A stretch of 10,359 nucleotides of DNA from Scytonema sp. UIC 10036 (GTDB lineage: Bacteria > Cyanobacteriota > Cyanobacteriia > Cyanobacteriales > Nostocaceae): contig NZ_WJFC01000323.1 of the NCBI RefSeq assembly GCF_009725235.1, positions 1-10,359 of the forward strand. Reading direction: 5' to 3'. The notes under the pieces are model-generated. The model saw only the letters and a program-made list of their open reading frames with translations, ran no database searches and was not told where the DNA came from. How positions within the stretch are numbered: the first letter of the stretch is position 1; each line of letters begins with the position of its first letter. Shown here one piece after another: positions 1-5,999 of this stretch. The translations under genes and the position numbers were made by a program.

Positions 1-169
1 TGTTTGAAAAGTCATGATTGATGTATCAAATATTTTTTACCCCACCCTAACCCTCCCCTTATAAAGGGGAGGGAACTCAATTTCTCTTATTTCCCCCCTT
101 TATAAGGGGGGACTAAGGGGGGTAATCATGTGATGAAAATGACAGCTAACCACTTTTCAAACATCCTCT
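1..169 (+). repeat. MITE-like repeat, copy A (left end cut by window)
   Basis: This is one copy of a dispersed element whose left terminus reads AGAGGATGTTTGAAAAG and whose right terminus is its complement, CTTTTCAAACATCCTCT, ending here at 169 and followed by TA (170-171). The window begins a few bases inside the left terminus. Inside are an AT block, a palindrome CCCTCCCCTTATAAAGGGGAGGG (51-73) and a second C6/G6 palindrome (93-111). Such G/C-block repeats are common between genes in Nostocales. It carries no coding capacity, so any movement would need a transposase supplied in trans. Confidence 0.75.
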
Positions 170-240
170 TAGACGGGAATAAACTTTTTTAAGGGTTACC
201 ACTAACAGATTACCGCGATTAATAATGAAATTAAGCAGAA

Positions 241-849
241 TTAATCTTTAGCAATAAGTTCAAGATCGTTAGGAACCTTAAACTTCAAAACTTCCATGCA
301 AAACTTTTTCCACTCTGGGGTAACTTGTTCAAATATGACATTTTCATCCAGCCATATTGAAGCTCTTACAGTTAAATCTTGATAAAGAAATACAACATCA
401 TCGTCAGAAAACACAGATTCATGACTGTTCGATCCATTTGAATTGTTAACTTCATCCTTTTTCCAATTGGTCTGGCTTTCAGTCCAACCACTAAACTTAC
501 GCAAATTTCCTAAATAAAAAGCCTTGCAATACTCTCGCTCTTGTTGATTACTACTTTTTTGTTCACCAGCTTTTGCTTGGGCATCCTTTAATAACTGAAT
601 TGCCTCAGCATGACCTGCTGCTAAAGCAATCAAATAAGGTGTCCTTCCATCGCGCCCCACGTTGAAAACATCAGCCTTTTGTTCAATTAACAACTTAATA
701 ATCGCTCCATCACCCTTTCCTGCTGCCCAGTTCAAAGGCGTCCAGCCATATTCATCCTGTTGATTAACATTAGCACCAGCCTGAATCAACTCTTTAACAG
801 CTGCAAAATTACCAGATTTTACTGCATCAATTAACTGCAAATTACTCAT
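241..849 (-). CDS. Ankyrin-repeat protein with a cyanobacterial-type C-terminal domain
   Basis: This is a 202-residue soluble protein with no signal peptide or membrane segment. Residues 4-91 hold about three ankyrin repeats: one around 4-32 (LIDAVKSGNFAAVKELIQAGANVN), a canonical one at 35-65 containing GWTPLNWAAGKGD and LLIEQKADV, and a weaker third at 68-91 (GRTPYLIALAAGHAEAIQLL). Ankyrin repeats bind partner proteins; nothing shows which one. A polar linker (92-105, QAKAGEQKSSNQQ) leads to a second domain (about 107-202) beginning YCKAFYLGNLRKFSGWTE and containing VTPEWKKFC and KVPNDLELIA. I recall a similar tail in other cyanobacterial hypothetical proteins but cannot name a family. The start is the first in-frame ATG; only a weak GGTAGG-like ribosome site precedes it. 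The gene lies 68 bp downstream of the acetyltransferase on the same strand, so co-transcription is possible. A frameshifted mirror copy lies at 8817-9425. Confidence 0.9.
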   Translation of the reverse strand: MSNLQLIDAVKSGNFAAVKELIQAGANVNQQDEYGWTPLNWAAGKGDGAIIKLLIEQKADVFNVGRDGRTPYLIALAAGHAEAIQLLKDAQAKAGEQKSSNQQEREYCKAFYLGNLRKFSGWTESQTNWKKDEVNNSNGSNSHESVFSDDDVVFLYQDLTVRASIWLDENVIFEQVTPEWKKFCMEVLKFKVPNDLELIAKD

Positions 850-917
850 GTCAAACCTACCCTATTTGCAAGAAAGTTCACTTCACTTAGTTTTGTTCAA
901 TTTCTCTCATTGTTTGT

Positions 918-1883
918 TTATATAGATGTACCATTTTTAAAGAATGTAGCATACGTTTGAACTAGGTCAATTTTAAAACCTAAGCTGTAATAGAGCCTTA
1001 AAGCTCGTTGATATGTACGATTTGTACCAATAAAAAAGTATTTACTTGGCTCTCCAAAGTGGCTCTTAAGCTTGTACATACAACGAATTGCCAAAAATCT
1101 TCCAAGTCCATTTCCGTAGAACTCAGGTAATAGTGCCAATTCTTCAATAGACATTTCGTTACCCCAAATACGCCCGTAGCAAGAACCAATTATTCTTCCG
1201 TCGTATTCTAATCCAACCCAAGTTTTCACGGCATCTTCTTGGTCTTGAGCATTTGTTAACTGCCATCTTCGAAATTCTCTTAGCTGCTCTATTTTTTCTG
1301 ATGTAAATTCACCTTCATGTACAGCATAAGCCTTATTGTATAAGTCAATAAACTCTGATAAACGATTTTTAACAAAAGAAATTTCGTGAATATTTTTAGA
1401 TAGCTGGGGAAGCTCAATTGTTTCAAGTATATTTTGGCTAGCAGTCATTGTTAGCCTGGGTTGCATATCAAAATTTAGTTCGGGTAAAAGTCCTGCATAA
1501 TAAGCATTATGAGACGGGACTTTTTCATTTATTGTCATAACAAGTTCATTAGCAGGACTAACTTGAATAAACTCAGTTTTAATCTGTTCAATTGCTGCTT
1601 TAATAATTTGATATCTACTAGACCAGAGAGAAGGAATTATATATTGAATACTTTGTTTTCCATAGTTGTTAATTAGAGAACGACAAAAAGCAATTTTATT
1701 GTTTTCAATTTCAATTAAATAAATTGTTTCATTGTCATTATATGGTAGTTTCTGATGAAAATTAATAAATGCATCAATCTCATGAGGTTGAAAAGAAAGT
1801 ATTGGAAATATCTCATAAGCTGTTTCTTTAAATTTGTGCATATAATCCGAATATTCAGTTTTTTCTACTTTTAGAAAATTCAT
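918..1883 (-). CDS. GNAT-family N-acetyltransferase
   Basis: This is a 321-residue protein whose C-terminal half is a GNAT acetyl-CoA transferase domain (about residues 168-315). Acetyl-CoA motif A is visible as SIEELALLPEFYGNGLGRFL (245-264), with the Y-G-N-G-L-G-R pyrophosphate-binding loop at 256-262. Motif B follows as TNRTYQRALRLYYSLGFK (287-304), the usual S/N-R-x-Y-x-x-LGF ending. The N-terminal 160 residues show no motif I recognise; they may be a degenerate second GNAT fold or a substrate-recognition domain. At 321 residues it is about twice the length of a minimal single-domain GNAT. The acceptor cannot be predicted. No signal peptide is present, so it is presumably cytoplasmic. The start is the first ATG after an AT-rich leader, and only a weak purine-rich stretch precedes it. 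The ankyrin gene follows after 68 bp. The mirror copy (7792-8747) has lost its ATG and is frameshifted. Confidence 0.9.
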   Translation of the reverse strand: MNFLKVEKTEYSDYMHKFKETAYEIFPILSFQPHEIDAFINFHQKLPYNDNETIYLIEIENNKIAFCRSLINNYGKQSIQYIIPSLWSSRYQIIKAAIEQIKTEFIQVSPANELVMTINEKVPSHNAYYAGLLPELNFDMQPRLTMTASQNILETIELPQLSKNIHEISFVKNRLSEFIDLYNKAYAVHEGEFTSEKIEQLREFRRWQLTNAQDQEDAVKTWVGLEYDGRIIGSCYGRIWGNEMSIEELALLPEFYGNGLGRFLAIRCMYKLKSHFGEPSKYFFIGTNRTYQRALRLYYSLGFKIDLVQTYATFFKNGTSI

Positions 1884-2193
1884 AAAATTTCTTGCTTCTT
1901 ATAAGGACTATATCATACATTTTATAAAAAAATTATTGCTTATGTGAAAAATTTAGCAAAATTGAACAATGACATAATGAAATATTAAATGAAATTATAT
2001 ATGGCGTAATTATGTACTTCAACTAATACTATAATCAATGAATAAAAACATTTGTCATGGGTAACTTGCAAAAGCTATTTTCTTTGTATCATATTGAGCG
2101 AAATATAATGATACTCTAACTATTAAATATTTCTAAAATAAATAAATTTTGTGGTGAAAGGGTATTCAGCTTTAAATCTCTAACTAAAAGAAG
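1884..2193. other. AT-rich spacer upstream of the acetyltransferase
   Basis: This stretch is strongly AT-rich and has no credible reading frame. On the minus strand, roughly 80 bases before the acetyltransferase start, the hexamers TTGCTA and TAATTT are 18 bases apart and could form a weak sigma-70-type promoter. Such matches are frequent in AT-rich DNA, so I do not call it as a site. I see nothing else here. Confidence 0.5.
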
Positions 2194-2197
2194 ATGA

Positions 2198-2281
2198 ATT
2201 CTGTATTCAAGTTTATTCAATTATATTGCAAACAATTCTCAAGAAGTGCAACGGTTATTTGGATGGCGATCGAGGATGCTA
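2198..2281 (+). pseudogene. Possible transposase N-terminal remnant
   Basis: The plus-strand frame reads ILYSSLFNYIANNSQEVQRL followed by FGWRSRMLR. The stretch YIANNSQEVQRLFG resembles the N-terminus of certain cyanobacterial IS transposases (pattern NNPQExQRLxG). This is a resemblance from memory and cannot be confirmed here. The frame is open to the stop at 2300-2302, but homology should end at 2281, where the mini-IS begins. No start codon is in frame nearby; the ATG at 2194 belongs to another frame. Confidence 0.25.
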
Positions 2282-2349
2282 AGGCGTGTTTTCAAACTAT
2301 AACCACAAAATAATGGAGGCGATGCGGAAGCCGCCCTGCGCGAACGCAA

Positions 2350-2442
2350 TCATAGCTGTATAATTGGCTGCCAGTTTTTCATATATGGTAGTAAAGGTTT
2401 TAACCTTTCCCACTGTTCGTTACTTAAATCCCCTTGGTTCAT
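2350..2442 (-). pseudogene. IS5-family transposase, N-terminal fragment
   Basis: The 30-codon frame reads MNQGDLSNEQWERLKPLLPY and then MKNWQPIIQL before TGA. LSNEQWERLKPLLP is the characteristic opening of IS5-family DDE transposases (the DUF4096-type N-terminal domain). In full-length members this is followed by about 100-250 residues carrying the DDE catalytic triad, none of which is present. The ATG lies about 40 bases inside the right terminal repeat of the 219-bp element, a normal distance for the gene start, so fragment and repeat belong together. It cannot be active. Confidence 0.7.
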
Positions 2443-2454
2443 AATTATAACAAT

Positions 2455-2462
2455 GCGATCGC
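2455..2462. repeat. HIP1 octamer GCGATCGC
   Basis: This is an exact GCGATCGC palindrome, the highly iterated palindrome of cyanobacterial genomes. It supports the taxonomic call. The mirror is at 7225-7232. Confidence 0.85.
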
Positions 2463-2508
2463 CTCCTTGTTCAGGATACAACGAGTTTGAAAACATGCCC
2501 TAGCCCTG

Positions 2509-2693
2509 TCAAGGTGACTTCTTAGCATTAGCCAAAAGTTGTACGGTTGAAATGTATCGATGCCGAAGGTTCACAATGTTGAGGCTCTTTTCTTGGAACC
2601 TCTGTCTGTTTCAGAAAAGCCGCCAAACGCACTTTAGCAACTAAATCTTAGAAAACCAGAACAAACTGTTCCTTAGAGAGACTGAAAATTGTC
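2509..2693 (-). pseudogene. Possible decayed small coding region
   Basis: On the minus strand, frames that look protein-like succeed one another. FSLSKEQFVLVF is followed by a stop, then DLVAKVRLAAFLKQTEVPRK. After an apparent shift of frame comes NIVNLRHRYISTVQLLANAK, ending KSP and a stop at 2511-2509. The parts have a natural amino-acid composition and would join into about 60 residues with one stop and one frameshift. I do not recognise the protein. The mini-IS lies only a few bases past the stop. It could equally be non-coding sequence. Confidence 0.2.
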
Positions 2694-2801
2694 TATTGTT
2701 GCAGTTCAATAGCAATTATCATACCTCGATAAGTTCTTTAAATTTCATCAATCAAGTAAAAATCGAAACAACCTGCCTCAATATTCTAGGTCCAGCACTG
2801 C

Positions 2802-2918
2802 TAATACCAGTTCTCCATGAAGATGCACTTAATTTTCAACCCCAAACTGCCAAGACGCCAAGAGCGCCAAGAAGAGAAATTTAATCATTTAGTGCAAGTT
2901 TATAGAGAATTGGTATTA
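2802..2918. repeat. Hairpin-type intergenic element with GCCAAG core
   Basis: Two 27-base arms, TAATACCAGTTCTCCATGAA... at 2802-2828 and its complement at 2892-2918, match at 22 of 27 positions. Between them (2849-2874) is a short run of three GCCAAG units, GCCAAGAC GCCAAGAGC GCCAAGAAG, a motif often seen between cyanobacterial genes. It could form a stem with a loop of about 63 bases or be a small non-autonomous element. It lies downstream of the hydroxylase, about 80 bases beyond its stop, but has no T-run, so it is not an obvious terminator. The mirror is at 6778-6900. Confidence 0.55.
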
Positions 2919-3000
2919 TCCGCTCATTTTGTCACATTGACAGGGCTATTCTGATTAAATTAGCTTCAGTGTATCCTGAATCAGAGCTATTCACGATCAA

Positions 3001-3711
3001 TTAAACTTTAATAAAGTCGAAATACTCTATGACGAGAGCCAAATCTTCAAAAGAATTCAGCTCAAACATCTGTAATTGAAAATTGTAAGGGTCGGCTTCA
3101 GTTTGAGTGACAGTTTCAAAATCAAAGGTTCGAACTAATGGCTCGTCACTTAAGGAATAATGAACTTCAGCAAAGCTAGATAATAAGCTTGCTCCATAAA
3201 CCCTACGTTGACCATTCTCCTGACATAGACCGGCTTCTATTGTATACCAATAGAGGTTATCAAGTTGCCGTCTTTGATTATCATTTGCTACAAGCATTTT
3301 TTGACTTATGTTTTCTAAAAAACGGTTATATAAGGGGTTAGTGACAAGTGGCAAATGCCCAAAAACATCATGCCACATATCAGGAAGTGGGTCAAAATCT
3401 AAATGATTTGATTCACGGAGAATTAAGTTAACTGGAAATTCTTTATTTGCTAAACTCGTAAAATACTTTTTAGAGTCAATCATCCCAATAACAGGAACTA
3501 TTTTCCAACCTACCATCCTATCTAAATCCTCGGAAACCTTTTCTAAAGTTGGTAGTTTTGAAATCAAATTTTTAAGGATATCAAGACCGAAAATAAACTC
3601 TTTGCATGCTTTATTATGAACAACGTTTATTTGTCTTTCAAACAACTTGTTCCAAATAGAGCACTGTTCCTCGTTGGCAAAATATTTCTGAGATACAATT
3701 GTGTCTTCCAT
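3001..3711 (-). CDS. Pterin-dependent aromatic amino acid hydroxylase-like protein (phenylalanine 4-monooxygenase family)
   Basis: This is a 236-residue protein covering the catalytic domain of the biopterin-dependent hydroxylases, which use Fe(II), tetrahydropterin and O2 to hydroxylate phenylalanine, tyrosine or tryptophan. The iron-binding signature is PDMWHDVFGHLPLVTNP (110-126), giving His114 and His119. The third ligand is Glu159 in YWYTIEAGL (154-162). VYGASLLSSFAE (171-182) is the conserved substrate-pocket strand. Aligned by eye to human PAH as I recall it, the core fits without gaps at an offset of 171: H285, H290, E330, R270 and S349 are kept. T278 becomes Asp107, F331 becomes Ala160 and G346 becomes Ser175, so the substrate is uncertain. 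No N-terminal ACT regulatory domain is present, as is normal for bacterial forms. The start is fixed by AAGGAGA nine bases upstream. A cytoplasmic location is expected. The mirror copy is broken (6000-6694). Confidence 0.9.
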   Translation of the reverse strand: MEDTIVSQKYFANEEQCSIWNKLFERQINVVHNKACKEFIFGLDILKNLISKLPTLEKVSEDLDRMVGWKIVPVIGMIDSKKYFTSLANKEFPVNLILRESNHLDFDPLPDMWHDVFGHLPLVTNPLYNRFLENISQKMLVANDNQRRQLDNLYWYTIEAGLCQENGQRRVYGASLLSSFAEVHYSLSDEPLVRTFDFETVTQTEADPYNFQLQMFELNSFEDLALVIEYFDFIKV

Positions 3712-3720
3712 GACGTTTCA

Positions 3721-3727
3721 TCTCCTT
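3721..3727 (-). promoter_or_regulatory. Strong Shine-Dalgarno of the hydroxylase
   Basis: On the minus strand this reads AAGGAGA, nine bases before the ATG at 3711. It decides the start. Another ATG ten bases upstream overlaps this site but is out of frame. Confidence 0.8.
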
Positions 3728-4457
3728 AGAAAACTTACTTTGATGCTGAGTACTTACTTGTTAATTTTTGCAAAACATGGTTTACAAATAAGCTCTCTTT
3801 TTTACAAAAACTTATCTCTTGAAAAAGCTCGATAACACATTTGAGCATAGTTCAAGTTGAATAACTAAATAACAAAATATTACCTCTATAATCTAATTTT
3901 TCTCAAATTTAATACATTAACAAAACATGGGTCTAGCATCTTAATACCCTGCAATTACTTCTCGTTCTTCGCTGTACTTAGATGACAAGTGATATATGAC
4001 TTTAAGCAGAGTAAGGCTTACACCTCTCCTACTTAATTTTCTGAGTGCTCAGCACCTCTGCGATTACTTAAGAAACTTTTCAAAACTCTCGTGTAAGCCC
4101 TACAAATTTTATAACAAGGGAAAGTCTACAAAATTATTCAAACCTTCGCTCACTGTCTCTGACTTTCAAACAACTAATAATGAGGAAAGTATTGCCATCT
4201 GAATTAAAAAATTGTGATTTTCATTGGAGACAAACACTTAACTCTTGTGTAAAGCTATTTTATCAAAAGTTTAGGCGTTCGTCTCTTTAATCATCCACAA
4301 TATTTAGTAAATTATAAACTCTAATTTTATAAATCAGCCCTTAGATAGAGTTTTAAAAACAGTGATTTTACAGATAGATCTTTAGTTCAAATTGGCGTTA
4401 CGAAAGCCTTTGTTTATTAAAAGACATTCTGAAAAATTTTTGAAAGGCCGCTTCTTA
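3728..4457. other. Long spacer upstream of the hydroxylase
   Basis: No credible gene is seen in these 730 bases. The plus-strand frame at 3996-4202 has an unlikely composition and lies over an inverted repeat. The part nearest the hydroxylase (3728-3950) is AT-rich and would carry its promoter; I could not pick a convincing -35/-10 pair. The 4200-4457 part shows nothing recognisable. Between the hydroxylase and the MITE array there is space for a small RNA, but no terminator or conserved fold is visible. Confidence 0.5.
4011..4103. repeat. Short inverted repeat enclosing a GTGCTCAGCAC palindrome
   Basis: GTAAGGCTTACAC (4011-4023) and GTGTAAGCCCTAC (4091-4103) are complementary at 12 of 13 positions. 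The perfect 11-base palindrome GTGCTCAGCAC (4045-4055) sits between them. It may be a small dispersed hairpin element; no function is implied. The mirror lies around 5608-5702. Confidence 0.4.
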
Positions 4458-4643
4458 GAGATGTTTGAAAAGTCCATGATGATTGATGTATTAAATATTT
4501 TTTACCCCACCTCTAAACCCATCCCTTGTAAAGGGGCATGGGTAACCGAATCTTTTCTTGTTTCATCCCCCTTTACAAGGGGATTAAGGGAATCATGTGA
4601 TTTACAAAGCCACAACAAACATACTTTAATTTTAACATCCTCT
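4458..4643 (+). repeat. MITE-like repeat, copy B
   Basis: It begins AGAGATGTTTGAAAAG (one G fewer than consensus) after TTA and ends AACATCCTCT before TA. The internal AT block and the G/C palindromes match copy A in the same orientation. Together with A it brackets the block holding the hydroxylase, acetyltransferase and ankyrin genes. A chance reading frame crosses it and is not a gene. Confidence 0.7.
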
Positions 4644-4645
4644 TA

Positions 4646-4866
4646 GAGGATGGTTGAAATCATGATTGATGTATTAAAATATTTTTTTACCCGCACCCTT
4701 AACCCTTCCCTTGCTTAAAGGGTGAGAGGAACTTGATGAAAGGGGAGGAACTGAATTTTTTCTTTGTTTCCCCCCTTTACGTCAAGGAGGATTAGGGGAG
4801 GGGAGAGAGAGAATCATGTGATTTAAAAGCACAACCATAAAACAATGGCTTGTTTAAACATCCTCT
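4646..4866 (+). repeat. MITE-like repeat, copy C (noisy, next to palindrome centre)
   Basis: It follows copy B directly in the same orientation, the two sharing the junction CATCCTCTTAGAGGATG with a single TA between them. It ends AAACATCCTCT at 4866. Its middle is irregular compared with copies A and B, containing extra bases such as AACTTGATGAAAGGGG. That suggests reduced sequence accuracy near the fold-back point. Confidence 0.65.
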
Positions 4867-4868
4867 AA

Positions 4869-5075
4869 GAGATGTTTAGAACAAGTCCATGATTTATGTT
4901 AGGCTTTCAAAACTATGATTTCTTACCCCCCCTAACCCCACTTGCTAAAGGGGGAAACAAAGAAATAATTCGTTCCCTCCCCTTACAATCAGTTCCCTCC
5001 CCTTTAACAAGGAAAGGGTTAAGTGGGGTTAAAAAAATATTAAATACATCAATCATGACTTTTCAAACATCCTCT
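4869..5075 (-). repeat. MITE-like repeat, copy C' (mirror of C)
   Basis: This is the reverse-orientation copy immediately across the centre. It starts AGATGTTTAGAACAAG and ends TTTTCAAACATCCTCT. It aligns to the reverse complement of C with many differences, especially in the first 60 bases after the turn. Confidence 0.65.
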
Positions 5076-5077
5076 AA

Positions 5078-5255
5078 GAGGATGTTAAAAAAAGTTGTTT
5101 GTTGTGGCTTTTAATCACAATGAATTACCCCTAATCCCCTTGTAAAGGGGGATGAAACAAGAAATTCTGTTCCATCCCCTTTACAAGCTGTGAGGGTTAA
5201 GAGGATGGGGTAAAAAATATTTAATACATCAATCATGACTTTTCAAACATCCTCT
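5078..5255 (-). repeat. MITE-like repeat, copy B' (mirror of B)
   Basis: It abuts C' through CTCTAAGAGGATG and ends TTTTCAAACATCCTCT, then continues into the mirror of 4450 and below (CGGCTTTCAAAAA). A chance open frame at 4896-5114 spans C' and B' and has no coding features. Confidence 0.65.
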
Positions 5256-5999
5256 AAGAGCGGCTTTCAAAAATTTCTTCAGATGTCTTTTATAAACAAA
5301 GGCTTATCGTAACGCCAATTTGAACTAAAGAAATCTAATCTGTAAAATCACTGTTTTTAAACTCTATCTAAGGGCTGATTTATAAAATTAGAGTTTATAA
5401 TTTACTAAATATTGTGGATGATTAAAGAGACGAACGCCTAAACTTTTGATAAATAGCTTTACACAAGAAGTTAAGTGTTTGTCTCCAATGAAAATCACAA
5501 TTTTTTAATTCAGATGGCAATACTTTCCCTCATTATTAGTTGTTTGAAAGTCAGAGACAGTGAGCGAAGGTTTGAATAATTTTGTAGACTTCCTTGTTAT
5601 AAAAATTGTTAGGGCTTACACGAGAGTTTGAAAAGTTTCTTAAGTAATCGCAGAGGTGCTGAGCACTCAGAAAATTAAGTAGGAGAAGGTGTAAGCCTTA
5701 CTCTGCTTAAAGTCATATATCACTTGCATCTAAGTACAGCGAAGAATCGAGAAGTAATTGCAGGTATTAAGATGCTAGACCCATGTTTTGTTAATGTATT
5801 AATTTGAGAAAAAATTAGATTATAGAGGTAATATTTTGTTATTTAGTTATTCAACTTGAACTATGCTCAAATGTTGTTATCGAGCTTTTTCAAGAGATAA
5901 TTTTGTAAAAAAAGAGAAGCTTATTTGTAAACATGTTTTGCAAAAATTAACAAGTAAGTACTCAGCATCAAAGTAAGTTTTCTAAGGAGATGAAACGTC

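Larger units (their letters stand above)
2282..2500. mobile_element. 219-bp mini-IS (MITE-like deletion derivative) with TIRs and TA target duplication
   Basis: The left end on the plus strand reads AGGCGTGTTTTCAAACT (2282-2298). The right end read on the minus strand is GGGCATGTTTTCAAACT (2500-2484). The two match at 15 of 17 positions and face inward. Both sides are flanked by TA (2280-2281 and 2501-2502), as expected for a 2-bp target duplication. Inside, on the minus strand, is the start of a transposase (2442-2350). Together these show an IS5-superfamily element (possibly IS427-like) that has lost most of its interior. It also carries a HIP1 octamer and a GC-rich stretch around 2311-2347. 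It appears inserted between two older relics. Confidence 0.7.
1..4866 (+). repeat. Left arm of 4.8-kb inverted repeat (intact arm)
   Basis: This segment recurs as its reverse complement at 4867-9659. Anchor pairs read directly include the ankyrin start (849/8817) and stop (241/9425), the hydroxylase start (3711/6000) and stop (3001/6694), and the HIP1 octamer (2455/7232). In this arm the three reading frames are uninterrupted and full length, so it is the trustworthy copy. Only the last 200 bases or so, near the turn (about 4646-4866), look noisy compared with other copies of the same repeat family. Whether the arm continues left of base 1 cannot be seen. Confidence 0.95.

Noticed and set aside
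998..1189. Minus-strand 63-codon frame inside the acetyltransferase gene
   Set aside because: Out-of-frame shadow of the GNAT coding sequence; no motif of its own.
2696..2884. Plus-strand 62-codon frame
   Set aside because: It runs through the GCCAAG hairpin element, lacks a ribosome site and has no protein-like motif.
3001..3711. Assigning the gene symbol phhA
   Set aside because: Family is clear, but altered pocket residues leave the substrate open.
3996..4202. Plus-strand 68-codon frame
   Set aside because: It overlies an inverted repeat, has no ribosome site and is not maintained in the mirror copy; composition looks like translated spacer repeat.
4392..5114. Two plus-strand frames across the centre (4392-4646 and 4896-5114)
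   Set aside because: Both are translations of MITE copies B and C'/B' with C-block-derived proline runs; no coding features.
1..5262. CRISPR array from the repeated blocks
   Set aside because: Units are about 160-220 bp, abut with no spacers and have inverted ends; they fit MITEs, and no cas gene is present.
4455..5262. Rho-independent terminators from the G/C palindromes
   Set aside because: The C/G palindromes are internal to the MITE family and recur at several places; none directly follows a gene with a T-run in the right orientation.
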